A DNA stretch of 64,000 nucleotides from Clostridioides difficile (GTDB lineage: Bacteria; Bacillota; Clostridia; Peptostreptococcales; Peptostreptococcaceae): NCBI RefSeq assembly GCF_001299635.1, contig NZ_JRHN01000043.1, positions 62,001-126,000 on the forward strand, read 5' to 3'. Every line of letters starts with the position of its first letter. Within the stretch, counting starts at the first letter, position 1. The translations under genes and the position numbers were made by a program. The notes beneath the pieces are model-generated. The model worked only from the letters and a program-made list of their open reading frames with translations. It was not told the DNA's origin and did not search any database. Of the stretch, positions 26,468-35,161 are shown piece by piece.

Positions 26468-26896
26468 ATGAATAATAAATTACATGAACTTGAAAAAAAT
26501 CTACCAGAGACATCTTGTTCTTTTTGTACGCATCTTTCATTCAAGGGGCCCAGCCTAGACTATAGATATGATATTAGATGTGTTATTTCAGATACTAAGC
26601 CTGACTTTAGAGGATGTTGTGAATATTTTGAACCAGAATATACAGAATTAGATACAGGAGATTTAGATAATCTATACATAAACTTTCTTGAAACATGCCT
26701 CAAGGTGAACTACAATGATTACATCAATTCTATGTACTGGAAGTTATTTAGAGAAAGGACTTTACTAGAAAACAATTTCAAATGTTCTATATGTGGTTCA
26801 ACTGAAAATACAGATGTATATCATGTCAATAGAAATTTAGGAAGAGAAACTTCAAAAGATGTAATTGTTAAATGTGATAAATGTAATTGTAAATAG
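26468..26896 (+). CDS. Cys-rich small protein with HNH-like zinc motif
   Basis: A 142-residue protein I do not recognise by name. The N-terminal half has C-x2-C (SCSFCTHL) and 'GCCEYFEPE', reminiscent of small clostridial Cys-rich proteins. The C-terminal part 'FKCSICGSTENTDVYHVNRNLGRETSKDV..KCDKC' looks like an HNH-type treble-clef, with CxxC pairs bracketing a His. The second HNH histidine is not obvious, so catalytic activity is doubtful. The ribosome binding site is strong (TTGGAGGAATACTTATG). It lies 60 nt upstream of a DUF1540 protein gene in the same orientation. Confidence 0.6.
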   Translation: MNNKLHELEKNLPETSCSFCTHLSFKGPSLDYRYDIRCVISDTKPDFRGCCEYFEPEYTELDTGDLDNLYINFLETCLKVNYNDYINSMYWKLFRERTLLENNFKCSICGSTENTDVYHVNRNLGRETSKDVIVKCDKCNCK

Positions 26897-26956
26897 GTGT
26901 ATAAAATTTAAATAACTTCACATAATAAGTTTAAATAAAACTTAGGAGGTTATTTT

Positions 26957-27265
26957 ATGAAAAATAATAATTTAAATTGCGATGCTACTAATTGTGCTTA
27001 TAATACTAGTGGATACTGTTATGCTGGGAGCATAAAAGTAGATGGAATGCAAGCAACTACTACAGGAAACACTTATTGTGCTTCTTTTGAAGACAAATAT
27101 ACTTCTGGAATAACTAGTCGTTCTAATGATACTAATCAAGTTGATACAGACAATATCCATTGTGAAGCTGTAAAATGTAAATACAATAAAAATGAACTTT
27201 GTAAAGCTGAAAAAGTTCATATAAATTCAGGAAATGCAAGTTGTGAAACTTTTGAAATGAAATAA
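26957..27265 (+). CDS. DUF1540-type Cys-rich protein with two repeats
   Basis: A 102-residue protein with two copies of the DUF1540 pattern. The first is 'CDATNCAYNTSGYCYAGSI...TYCASFED', the second 'CEAVKCKYNKNELCKAEKV...SCETFEMK', each with four regularly spaced cysteines (C-x4-C-x6/7-C-x18-ish-C). A linker of Ser/Thr/Asp separates them. These are small, probably metal-binding proteins common in clostridia; function is unknown. The start has an AGGAGG site. It is followed by a hairpin terminator. Confidence 0.8.
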   Translation: MKNNNLNCDATNCAYNTSGYCYAGSIKVDGMQATTTGNTYCASFEDKYTSGITSRSNDTNQVDTDNIHCEAVKCKYNKNELCKAEKVHINSGNASCETFEMK

Positions 27266-27309
27266 ATTTCTTGTTATTAATTCTATAGTATTTATAAAAA
27301 TCAAAATGG

Positions 27310-27363
27310 AACCTATAAAACAGACTTCTTTTATTAATGATGTCCATTTATAGGTTCTTTTTT
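27310..27363. terminator. Bidirectional terminator between convergent genes
   Basis: Arms AACCTATAAA (27310-27319) and TTTATAGGTT (27347-27356) then CTTTTTTT on the + strand. The internal part can also pair weakly. Confidence 0.7.
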
Positions 27364-27412
27364 AAATCAAATTATGAGTCGCATTCATAAAATAAATTAT
27401 TATTGTAATATA

Positions 27413-28435
27413 TTATCTAGAAGTAAATTTAACACCTAAAATATCCATAAGGAACATGAATATTGGAACTCCAATTAATAATCCCCATACACCCAAATAA
27501 TGCTCTCCTACAAGTAAAATAATAAACACAAAACAAACTGGAAGTTTTGTTCTATTTGACATCAGTTTAGGATTCAATATGTATGTTTCTACTGCATGTA
27601 CTATACAAATCATTGCCAAAACTCCAAGTACTTTTGTTATCCCACCTATATTAAAGGCTATTACAGTTAGTGGAATTAGTGATACTATAACTCCTGCCAC
27701 TGGAATAAGACCTAACACGAAAATCATAAATCCTAAAGCCTATATTTGAGGGAATCCCATAAAACCTAAAAAAATCATGGAAACAACAGAGTTTATAAAT
27801 GCAATCATTACTTGTACTTTCATTACTTCACCAAAATTTTTCACAAAACTCTTTCCGAAAAATACAAGGGAATTATAAATAAAAGAAATCTTACTATCTG
27901 CAAGTTTACTTCCAAATTTCTTAATATCATTTTTTTCAAGTAAAAGAAGTAGACTCAATAAGAAGCCTAACAATATATTTATTCCAAAACTTCCAACCTT
28001 TGTTGCTGTTGATGCTATAAGTAGCCCTGCCTGTGAAATATATTTATTAAAATCTAACTTTGAAACAACAGGATAAAGTTTTGGACCTAGAGATTGAGCA
28101 AATTGATTTACATCAAAATCACTAAAAATCCTGCTCAATTCCGTAAGTTGAACTATAATTATTGGTACAACTGCATAACTAATCAATACCAGTAATATAG
28201 CAAATAGTAAGTATAACACTACAATTATCAACGAATCTGGAATAATTCTAGAGGAAATTTTATTAATTCGTTTTCTTATGGCTACAAGTAAGTTATAGAA
28301 AATAAAAGTCATTATAAATGTTAAAAGCACCATATTTAACATGTACCAGAACGTAATTAAAATAATTACTACAACAGATATAGAAACAATTTTATATTTT
28401 GAGCCATCATGTGTCAATTCTTTGTTATCTTTCAC
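27413..28435 (-). pseudogene. AI-2E/PerM-family transporter interrupted by an amber codon
   Basis: The reading frame from 28435 to 27413 encodes a 340-residue AI-2E (PerM/TqsA-like) membrane protein with about eight helices, but a single TAG at 27740-27742 stops it after 231 residues (…MGFPQI). Directly after the stop the same frame continues 'ALGFMIFVLGLIPVAGVIVSLIPL', the conserved C-terminal domain of this family. There is no shift and no lost sequence. Because the codon is TAG, selenocysteine recoding is excluded. It is either a recent nonsense mutation, a suppressed stop, or a sequencing error. Function before damage: export of a small signal or ion antiport, unknown. Confidence 0.82.
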
Positions 28436-28607
28436 AGTTTAAACCCTCCCCAAATTTTTATGACTTTACAGTGTCACTCTTTTTTATTCTAATTCTAAAA
28501 ATAATCAAAAAGCTTTCAAAACAACTTATTAATTCTTTATAAAACAATATTAAAATTTAGAGAAGATAATTCTATACAATTATGTTTATACTAAAATCTG
28601 CTCCATA

Positions 28608-29120
28608 TTATAAGTTTAAATTATTATTATCTATATCATATAGTAATTCATATATTTCTGGATATTCAAAAAATAAACCATCCTTTATCAATTGTCTTAT
28701 TCTGTCTGTACTTACCCACTTTATATCACTTACTTCTTCTTCTTGCAAAATAGCTTTTGATATATCATACTCCTTCTTAACAAAGTATACATCCCAAAGA
28801 GTATCACCATGAATCATACTTCTAAAAACTTTCATTTCATCTTTAGATATATCTATCCCTATTTCTTCCTTTGCTTCACGAATTGCACCTTCCAAACTAT
28901 CTTCTCCAGAAACAATACATCCAGTTGTCATTCCCCACATATTTGGTAATGTCTTTTTACTTTTAGACCTTTTCTGAATTAAAATCTGAGAGTTACTATT
29001 TACAATCCATACTTCAACTGCTAAATGGTAATAACCTTCTTCAATAGAATTACCTCTTTCTATAACTTTTCCTGTTTTAATTCCATCAGTATTATATAAA
29101 TCCCATAATTCCATTTCCAA
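28608..29120 (-). CDS. Nudix hydrolase
   Basis: A 170-residue Nudix protein. The Nudix box is 'GCIVSGEDSLEGAIREAKEEIGI' (pattern Gx5Ex7REVxEExGI, quoted across residues about 77-99). The N-terminal 'WDLYNTDGIKTGKVIERG' resembles isopentenyl-diphosphate isomerase-like/YfcD-type Nudix proteins rather than MutT. The substrate is unknown; a housekeeping diphosphate hydrolase is likely. A methionine two codons in is an equally good start. It stands between the damaged permease and a YczE-like protein gene in the same direction. Confidence 0.85.
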   Translation of the reverse strand: MEMELWDLYNTDGIKTGKVIERGNSIEEGYYHLAVEVWIVNSNSQILIQKRSKSKKTLPNMWGMTTGCIVSGEDSLEGAIREAKEEIGIDISKDEMKVFRSMIHGDTLWDVYFVKKEYDISKAILQEEEVSDIKWVSTDRIRQLIKDGLFFEYPEIYELLYDIDNNNLNL

Positions 29121-29172
29121 ATCTCCTTACCTTTACATAAATTAAACAAAATACAAATATATTTTGGTATAC

Positions 29173-29877
29173 TTAATTTTGCTCATTTTTTATTGCAATA
29201 CTTGATTTACACTTATGTTCATCTCTTTTCTTTTCTTTCCATTCTTTTATATCATCTATAATAAATCTATGTTTAAGCGACTTCGTGTCAAAATTAAACA
29301 TCCTAAACACTATTTGTAATACATATCCTAGTCCTAATGCACTTACAAGTGTACCAATACCTACAGAACCTCCTAATAACCAACCAACAACTAGAGCTAG
29401 TATTTCAAGAATTGTCCTAACAAGGCGTACTGATTTATTAGTTCTCTTTTGAAGAGCAATCATAAGACCATCTCTTGGTCCACTGCCTAGACAAACACCT
29501 AAATATAGAAAACTTGCTATAGCTGCTAAAATAATTCCTATAACCACCATAAATACACCTACATAAGTGTTACTTGCATGAGGTATTACTTCAGAGAATA
29601 TTACTAAATCAATAAATATTCCTATGAATGTCATGTTAAGTAGTGTTCCCCATCCTATGTTTTCACCAAAAACTGCATCCAATATAACGATTATAACCCC
29701 TACCATTATAGATGCCTGACCTATAGTTATACCTAATTTTATAGATAAACCTTGATGAAGCACATCCCAAGGCATAAGCCCAACATGCGCATTAATCATC
29801 AATACAGAAGAAATTGCAAATATAAAGAAACCTGAAAACAATCTTATCATACTTTTTAAATTTATTTTTCCCATCAA
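29173..29877 (-). CDS. YczE/YyaS/YitT-type membrane protein
   Basis: A 234-residue integral membrane protein with five or six predicted helices. The N-terminal 'LFSGFFIFAISSVLMINAHVGLMPWDVLHQGL' and 'GSGPRDGLMIAL' are hallmarks of the YczE/YitT-like family of unknown function. The basic, hydrophilic C-terminal tail (from about residue 200) is cytoplasmic by charge. No partner gene identifies its role. The start with MMGK lies behind GAGGAGTGATTTTTG, and a Met one codon later is an alternative. Confidence 0.8.
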   Translation of the reverse strand: MMGKINLKSMIRLFSGFFIFAISSVLMINAHVGLMPWDVLHQGLSIKLGITIGQASIMVGVIIVILDAVFGENIGWGTLLNMTFIGIFIDLVIFSEVIPHASNTYVGVFMVVIGIILAAIASFLYLGVCLGSGPRDGLMIALQKRTNKSVRLVRTILEILALVVGWLLGGSVGIGTLVSALGLGYVLQIVFRMFNFDTKSLKHRFIIDDIKEWKEKKRDEHKCKSSIAIKNEQN

Positions 29878-29982
29878 AAATCACTCCTCATAATAATAAT
29901 AACAATAAATACCAATAAAATATATATATAAATACAAAATTTTACATAACTCTTCATTAATTTAATATAAAATTTCAATTAT

Positions 29983-30066
29983 AAAAAAAGTGGCAATTCA
30001 TATTTTATACACTTTCACTTATATTCTAAGCTTTAGTGTATAAAAATGGATATACCACTTTTTAAT
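29983..30066. terminator. Terminator after buk
   Basis: A long imperfect hairpin: outer arms AAAAAGTGG and CCACTTTTT, inner arms TTATACACT and AGTGTATAA. It lies just beyond the butyrate kinase stop. Confidence 0.75.
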
Positions 30067-30091
30067 ATATAAACATTTTTAGTTGTTCTTA

Positions 30092-31162
30092 TTAATTTTC
30101 ACTATAAATTCTAGCTTCTTCTTCTCCATTTAGTACTCTTAAAGTTCCAAAAGCAAGTGATTCTAACTCATTTTCTCCTGCCATAATTTCTACTGGTGCA
30201 ATAAATTCAACTTTCTTTTTAACCATTGAAGTAAACATTTCAGAATATGCAATTCCACCTGTTATAATTATAGCATCTACTTTTCCATCCACTACAGTTG
30301 CTAATTCTCCAATACCTTTTGCCAATTGATAAGCCATTGCTTCATAAATAATTTTTGCTTCTTTATTTCCTTCTGCTATCATCTTCTCAACTTCTCTAGC
30401 ATCTACAGTGTTTAGATATGAAACGATACCACCTTTACCTCTTATCTTTTTAGTCATTTCTCTTTCTGAGTACTTTCCTGAATAACAAGCTGCCACTAAT
30501 TTTGTAGCAGGTACTCTTCCTGACCTTTCTGGAGAAAATGGCCCTTCATCATCAGATAACATATCAACCATTCTTCCATTTTCATGAAGATAAATACTTA
30601 CTCCTCCACCAATATGAGCTACTATTAGATTTAAACTCTTATAATCTTTCCCATTATCTTTAGCATATTTTAAAGCCATCGCTCTAGTATTTAATGCATG
30701 CCCTGTACTTGCTCTATCCATTCCACAAAGTCCAGATACTCTGGCTACATCTATAAGCTCATCTACTGCAACAGAATCATAAATATATGAGTTTATTCCA
30801 AGTGGCTCTGATATTGCGTGTGCCACAACAGCTCCTAAATTTGAAGCATGTTCAAGCACTGGTCTATGTCTAAGTACATCAATCATTTCTTCATTTACTA
30901 AATATGCTCCTGATTTTACTGGTGGTAAAACCCCACCTCTTCCTACTATTGCACTAAGAGATTTCAAATCTATATTATTTTCTTCAAGAATATTCAAAAC
31001 AGCTTCTTTACGCATTTCAAATTGGTCTTGTATTGTATTATATTTTGCAATCTCTTGAGCTGGATGGTCTATTGTCTTCACAAGAATTTGTTCTTCTCCA
31101 TCATATACTGCTATTTTTGTAGAAGTAGAACCTGGATTTATGGCTAATATTCTGTAAGTCAT
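30092..31162 (-). CDS. buk: Butyrate kinase (branched/aryl-acid kinase)
   Basis: A 356-residue acetokinase-family enzyme of the butyrate kinase subgroup. It makes ATP and a carboxylic acid from the acyl phosphate. Motifs include 'ILAINPGSTSTKIAVYDG' at the N terminus, 'RGGVLPPV', 'HALNTRAMAL', 'VAHIGGGVSIYLHENGRMVDM' and 'AIIITGGIAYSEMF'. It is the last gene of the aminotransferase-iorA-iorB-buk group, so its natural substrate may be an aryl- or branched-acyl phosphate rather than butyryl phosphate. No phosphotransacylase gene is seen here, so that step must be supplied elsewhere. Confidence 0.92.
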   Translation of the reverse strand: MTYRILAINPGSTSTKIAVYDGEEQILVKTIDHPAQEIAKYNTIQDQFEMRKEAVLNILEENNIDLKSLSAIVGRGGVLPPVKSGAYLVNEEMIDVLRHRPVLEHASNLGAVVAHAISEPLGINSYIYDSVAVDELIDVARVSGLCGMDRASTGHALNTRAMALKYAKDNGKDYKSLNLIVAHIGGGVSIYLHENGRMVDMLSDDEGPFSPERSGRVPATKLVAACYSGKYSEREMTKKIRGKGGIVSYLNTVDAREVEKMIAEGNKEAKIIYEAMAYQLAKGIGELATVVDGKVDAIIITGGIAYSEMFTSMVKKKVEFIAPVEIMAGENELESLAFGTLRVLNGEEEARIYSEN

Positions 31163-31214
31163 AATTTTCTTCCTTTCACCTTAATTTCTATAGTTTATTT
31201 ATATATATTATAAA

Positions 31215-31790
31215 CTATTTGTTAACCATTTCCATACCTTCATGGAAAGCTTTTATATTTAATTCAACAAATTTTGGTTTAACATTTTCACTTATAATTT
31301 TTTCCCAATCGATAGACTCTAATTCCATAGATTTAACTAGACAACCTAATAAAATAACATTCATTATTTTTGAATTTCCTAGTTCTTCAGCTTTATCAGC
31401 AGCGTTTATAACTTTTGCATTTAATCTATTTAGTTCTTCATCTATATCACCTTCTAGATATTCAGCTCCTCCGATTAAGACAGTCATAGAATCTATTCTA
31501 TAATTGTTTACTAAAGCTTTTCCTTCTGGTTTTAAATAATTAAACCATCTTAAAGCTTCCATTTTTTCAAAAGATACTAATATGTCTGCTCCACCAATTT
31601 CTATAACTGGAGAATGCACACAGTCTCCATATCTAACTTGTGAGGAAACAGAACCTCCTCTTTGACTCATTCCATGTATTTCACTCATTTTTACATCGTA
31701 TCCAGCTTCCATCAATCCCATAGTTAATAATTTACTAGCAAGTATAGTTCCTTGACCTCCTACACCTACCAAAAGTATACTCTTAGTCAT
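31215..31790 (-). CDS. iorB: Indolepyruvate:ferredoxin oxidoreductase, beta subunit
   Basis: A 191-residue gamma-domain type subunit that pairs with IorA in oxidative decarboxylation of arylpyruvates to aryl-acyl-CoA with ferredoxin reduction. The start 'ILLVGVGGQGTILASKLL' and 'SEIHGMSQRGGSVSSQVRYGD' are the signature of the family. It begins 1 nt after the iorA stop region (iorA ends at 31792), implying coupled translation. Together they form the oxidative Stickland branch that provides reductant. Confidence 0.93.
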   Translation of the reverse strand: MTKSILLVGVGGQGTILASKLLTMGLMEAGYDVKMSEIHGMSQRGGSVSSQVRYGDCVHSPVIEIGGADILVSFEKMEALRWFNYLKPEGKALVNNYRIDSMTVLIGGAEYLEGDIDEELNRLNAKVINAADKAEELGNSKIMNVILLGCLVKSMELESIDWEKIISENVKPKFVELNIKAFHEGMEMVNK

Positions 31791-31791
31791 A

Positions 31792-33579
31792 TTATTTTTC
31801 CTCCTTAACTATTGCTTGTTTTGGACAAACTTGTGAACATACTCCACATCCTACACACTGATTTCTATCTATATTTGATAATTTATTTTCTTTATCAAAT
31901 GATAGGGCTGGACATCCAGTTTTCAAACATAATTTACATCCAATACACTTATCATGGTCAACTTTACACTTAGTCTTAAATGGGTTATTAAATTCTTCTA
32001 TATCTTCTTTAGAGAATTTTTTAAGTACACATGGCCATCTTGTAATTATTACTGATGGTTCATCTTCTATAGCTAAGGCCCAATCTAATGCTTCATTTAC
32101 TTCTTTTAGATTGTTAGGGTCTATAACTCTTACATGTTCTATTCCACAAGCTTTAACTAATCCTTCTATATCAACATCTTTAGTTTTAGCACCTTGTAAA
32201 GTATATCCTGAACCTGGGTTTTCTTGGTGACCTGTCATTCCAGTTATTCTATTGTCTAATATAACTGATATAGAGTTCCCTCTATTGTAAACTACGTCTA
32301 AAAGACCATTTATTCCTGTATGGAAGAAAGTTGAGTCTCCAAGTACACCTACTAATCTTTTTTCATTTCCTTCTTTCATATTAAGAACTTTTTGAGCTCC
32401 ATGTGCAGTTCCAAAAGCAGAACCCATACAAACAACATAATCTATTCCATTATATGGAGGAGCAAATCCAAGAGTATAACATCCTATATCTCCACCAACT
32501 ATTAAATTTTTTCTCTTTCCAAGTTCATAGAAGAATCCTCTATGTGGACATCCTGCACAGAAACTTGGTGGTCTTGGTGTTACTAATTCAGATTTGTATT
32601 CTATAGTATCATTTGTTTTTCCAAATATAGCTTTTCTTAAAACATCTGGTGTCATTTCACCATATGGAGGCATTACATCTTTTCCAATACAGTCTATTCC
32701 ATATGCTTTTATTTGTTCTTCTATAAATGGGTCATTTTCTTCTATTACATATATTTTGTCAACTTTATCTGCAAATTCTTTTATTTTTTCATAAGGTAAT
32801 GGATTTGTAAATCCTAACTTCATATATGATGCATTTTCTCCAAATACTTCTTTAGCAAAATTGCAACACATACCTGAAGCTATAACACCTATTTTTGTAT
32901 CATTTATTTCATAATAGTTCAAGTCAGTTTCATTTGAGAATTTTTTAAGAATTTCCATTCTTTCCTCAACAACACCCCTTCTTATTTGAGCGTTTGCTGG
33001 AACTGTTACCATTTTTTTAGCATTTTTAGTGTATTCTTTAATTTCAACTTCTTCTCTATCATAGCATTCCACTAGACCTTTTGAATGACAGAGTCTTGTT
33101 GTAACTCTATATAAAACTGGTGTATCGTATTTTTCACTAACTTCAAACGCTTCTTTTATCATATCTTTAGCTTCTTGGCTAGTTGATGGTTCAAATAAAG
33201 GTATCTTTGCAAATTTTGCATACATCCTATTGTCTTGCTCATTTTGAGATGAATGCATTCCCGGTTCATCTGCTGTAATAAGTACCATACCACCATTTAC
33301 ACCTGTATATGCATAAGTAAATATTGGGTCAGCTGCAACATTCACACCAACATGTTTCATAGAAGCCATAGTTCTTGCTCCTGCAATTGAACCCCCTATA
33401 GCAGCCTCAAGTGCTACCTTTTCGTTTGGAGCCCATTCTGCAACTATTGCATCTTTATATGTTGCTATATTTTCTAATATTTCTGTACTTGGAGTACCTG
33501 GATATGCGGATGCATATTTAACACCAGCCTCATAGGCTCCACGTGCAATCGCTTCATTACCTGTCATCAATTGTTTCAT
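31792..33579 (-). CDS. iorA: Indolepyruvate:ferredoxin oxidoreductase, alpha subunit
   Basis: A 595-residue thiamine diphosphate and iron-sulfur enzyme. The N-terminal pyrimidine-binding region starts 'MTGNEAIARGAYEAGVKYASAYPGTPSTE' (quoted across the first 35 residues). The TPP motif is 'GDSTFFHTGINGLLDVVYN'. The C terminus carries two [4Fe-4S] motifs, CIGCKLCLKTGCP and CVGCGVCSQVCP, the first with an altered last spacing as usual for IorA. I start at the ATG at 33577-33579 behind GGAGGGAATTTTAT. It oxidises arylpyruvates produced by the aminotransferase upstream. Confidence 0.94.
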   Translation of the reverse strand: MKQLMTGNEAIARGAYEAGVKYASAYPGTPSTEILENIATYKDAIVAEWAPNEKVALEAAIGGSIAGARTMASMKHVGVNVAADPIFTYAYTGVNGGMVLITADEPGMHSSQNEQDNRMYAKFAKIPLFEPSTSQEAKDMIKEAFEVSEKYDTPVLYRVTTRLCHSKGLVECYDREEVEIKEYTKNAKKMVTVPANAQIRRGVVEERMEILKKFSNETDLNYYEINDTKIGVIASGMCCNFAKEVFGENASYMKLGFTNPLPYEKIKEFADKVDKIYVIEENDPFIEEQIKAYGIDCIGKDVMPPYGEMTPDVLRKAIFGKTNDTIEYKSELVTPRPPSFCAGCPHRGFFYELGKRKNLIVGGDIGCYTLGFAPPYNGIDYVVCMGSAFGTAHGAQKVLNMKEGNEKRLVGVLGDSTFFHTGINGLLDVVYNRGNSISVILDNRITGMTGHQENPGSGYTLQGAKTKDVDIEGLVKACGIEHVRVIDPNNLKEVNEALDWALAIEDEPSVIITRWPCVLKKFSKEDIEEFNNPFKTKCKVDHDKCIGCKLCLKTGCPALSFDKENKLSNIDRNQCVGCGVCSQVCPKQAIVKEEK

Positions 33580-33639
33580 ATAAAATTCCCTCCATCTACA
33601 ATTATTAAATTCATAGTCCACCCAATTTGTTCAATGAAA

Positions 33640-34899
33640 TTAATTATTTATTTTTACTTCTAAACTTTCAAGTGCTTCTTTTATAATACTTGGTGCTTTC
33701 TTACATTTTTCTTCTGAAACTGCACAAACTGCAAATCTTAATCCCATTTTTAATGGAACTGCAAATAGATTATGTTTAGTCAATTCTTCACATACTTCTT
33801 TTGGATTATCACATGGTATACTTACAAAGAATCCTGCTATATATGGAAGAATTTCTAAGCCTACTCTTTCAGCTTCTTTTACAAATACATCTGCTCTTCT
33901 AGTTAGCATTTTTTTGTATATGTCTTTTTCATCTTCATATTCTTTAAATTTTTTAGGGTCATTTACAATGTTAGATAATACTGCCATAGCGCTTCTATTA
34001 CAATTTGACCAGTTTGCTCTACATGAATGAACACATGAATAATGGAACTCTTCAGCTACCTCTTCACTTGAAGATATACAAATTATAGCTCCCATTCTCA
34101 TACCATAAGCTGTAAATCCTTTTGACATACTGAATCCAACTAATACGAGAACGTTTTCAGGTAGATTTGAAAATTTCTTAAAAAACTTTCTACATACATC
34201 ATCATCACCTGCAAAGTCAATATATGCTGAATCTACGAAAAATATTATCTTTTTATCTTTATCTTCTGCAATTTCTTTTGATAAATCTAATATTTTATCC
34301 CATTCATCATCTGCAACACTATATCCAGTTGGATTGTGAGCTGGTGTATTTATAATTGTAAAAACTCTATCTTGTTTTTGTGCTATATTTACAAAATTTT
34401 CTTTGAATGACTCAAAATTAAATCTTCTATTTTCATCAAACAATTGGTAGTTTACTACTTTTCTATTGGCTTCCTCAGCTATACTTACATATGGACTCCA
34501 AAACCAATCAGATGTTAAAACCTCATCACCTTCATTAGTATAATTCCATACAGCCAATTTTATTGCACCACTTCCTCCTGGTGAAGCTAATACTCTTATA
34601 TGTCCTTCTGGTAAGTAATCTCTGAAAAATACTTTTTTAACTGCTTCTAAGTAATCTGGCTGACCTTCAAGGGCCGCATATGCACCTATTTCACAGTTAT
34701 CTAATGCCTTATATTCTTCATATACAGTTTTCATTGTTATTAATTTTCCTGAATCATCCATTAGAGCGCCTATTGTTGCATTTATTACATTATCCATGCC
34801 TAAAGCCTTCTCTGCTGCTTGAGCTCTACCAGATATGCTAAATATAACATCATTTTCTTTTGGCCACATCGCATGCTTACCAACCATACTTTGACTCAT
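33640..34899 (-). CDS. Class I/II aminotransferase (aromatic/aspartate type)
   Basis: A 419-residue PLP enzyme. The PLP lysine is in 'VGFSMSKGFTAYGMRMGAI', with 'NTPAHNPTGYSV' and 'FVDSAYIDFAGDD' upstream as cofactor contacts. The best guess is transamination of aromatic or branched amino acids to the 2-oxo acids used by IorAB downstream. It is the first gene of the operon and starts 43 nt after a sigma-54-type promoter. The TTG/ATG choice is not an issue; the ATG lies behind AGGGGTGATGGT. Exact amino-acid specificity is not readable. Confidence 0.88.
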   Translation of the reverse strand: MSQSMVGKHAMWPKENDVIFSISGRAQAAEKALGMDNVINATIGALMDDSGKLITMKTVYEEYKALDNCEIGAYAALEGQPDYLEAVKKVFFRDYLPEGHIRVLASPGGSGAIKLAVWNYTNEGDEVLTSDWFWSPYVSIAEEANRKVVNYQLFDENRRFNFESFKENFVNIAQKQDRVFTIINTPAHNPTGYSVADDEWDKILDLSKEIAEDKDKKIIFFVDSAYIDFAGDDDVCRKFFKKFSNLPENVLVLVGFSMSKGFTAYGMRMGAIICISSSEEVAEEFHYSCVHSCRANWSNCNRSAMAVLSNIVNDPKKFKEYEDEKDIYKKMLTRRADVFVKEAERVGLEILPYIAGFFVSIPCDNPKEVCEELTKHNLFAVPLKMGLRFAVCAVSEEKCKKAPSIIKEALESLEVKINN

Positions 34900-34941
34900 A
34901 CCATCACCCCTAAAATTGTATTTACTCTCACATTATATATT

Positions 34942-34959
34942 AAGCAATTAGCATGCCAA
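34942..34959 (-). promoter_or_regulatory. Sigma-54 (RpoN) promoter of the aminotransferase-ior-buk operon
   Basis: The minus strand reads TTGGCATGCTAATTGCTT. GG (-24) and GC (-12) are separated by exactly 10 nt, the fixed sigma-54 spacing. It sits about 45 nt before the aminotransferase start, with the sigma-54 activator gene directly upstream. Confidence 0.85.
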
Positions 34960-35084
34960 CAAATTTTACTTTATGTAAAACTACTTTTGTTTAGAATTCT
35001 GATTTTTTTCATTATTAAATTAAGTATTTTAGTTATTTTTCTTAGAAATATATATACTTGTCTAAAAAAACAAAAAATTACAAA

Positions 35085-35136
35085 AAAGTAACGTTAATTT
35101 TTTTTAACACTTGTTTCAAAAAATTAACATTACTTT
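35085..35136. terminator. 19-bp inverted repeat after the sigma-54 activator gene
   Basis: Arms at 35085-35103 and 35118-35136 pair with one mismatch, loop 14 nt. On the minus strand the tail is T-rich (TTTTTTGTAATTTTTTG), which suggests a terminator. Its place about 130-190 nt upstream of the sigma-54 promoter would also suit an activator-binding site. Confidence 0.6.
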
Positions 35137-35161
35137 CAAAATATTTTATATGTATTTGTAT

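Noticed and set aside
27740-27742. Another selenocysteine site in the AI-2E-type gene
   Set aside because: The codon is TAG, not TGA.
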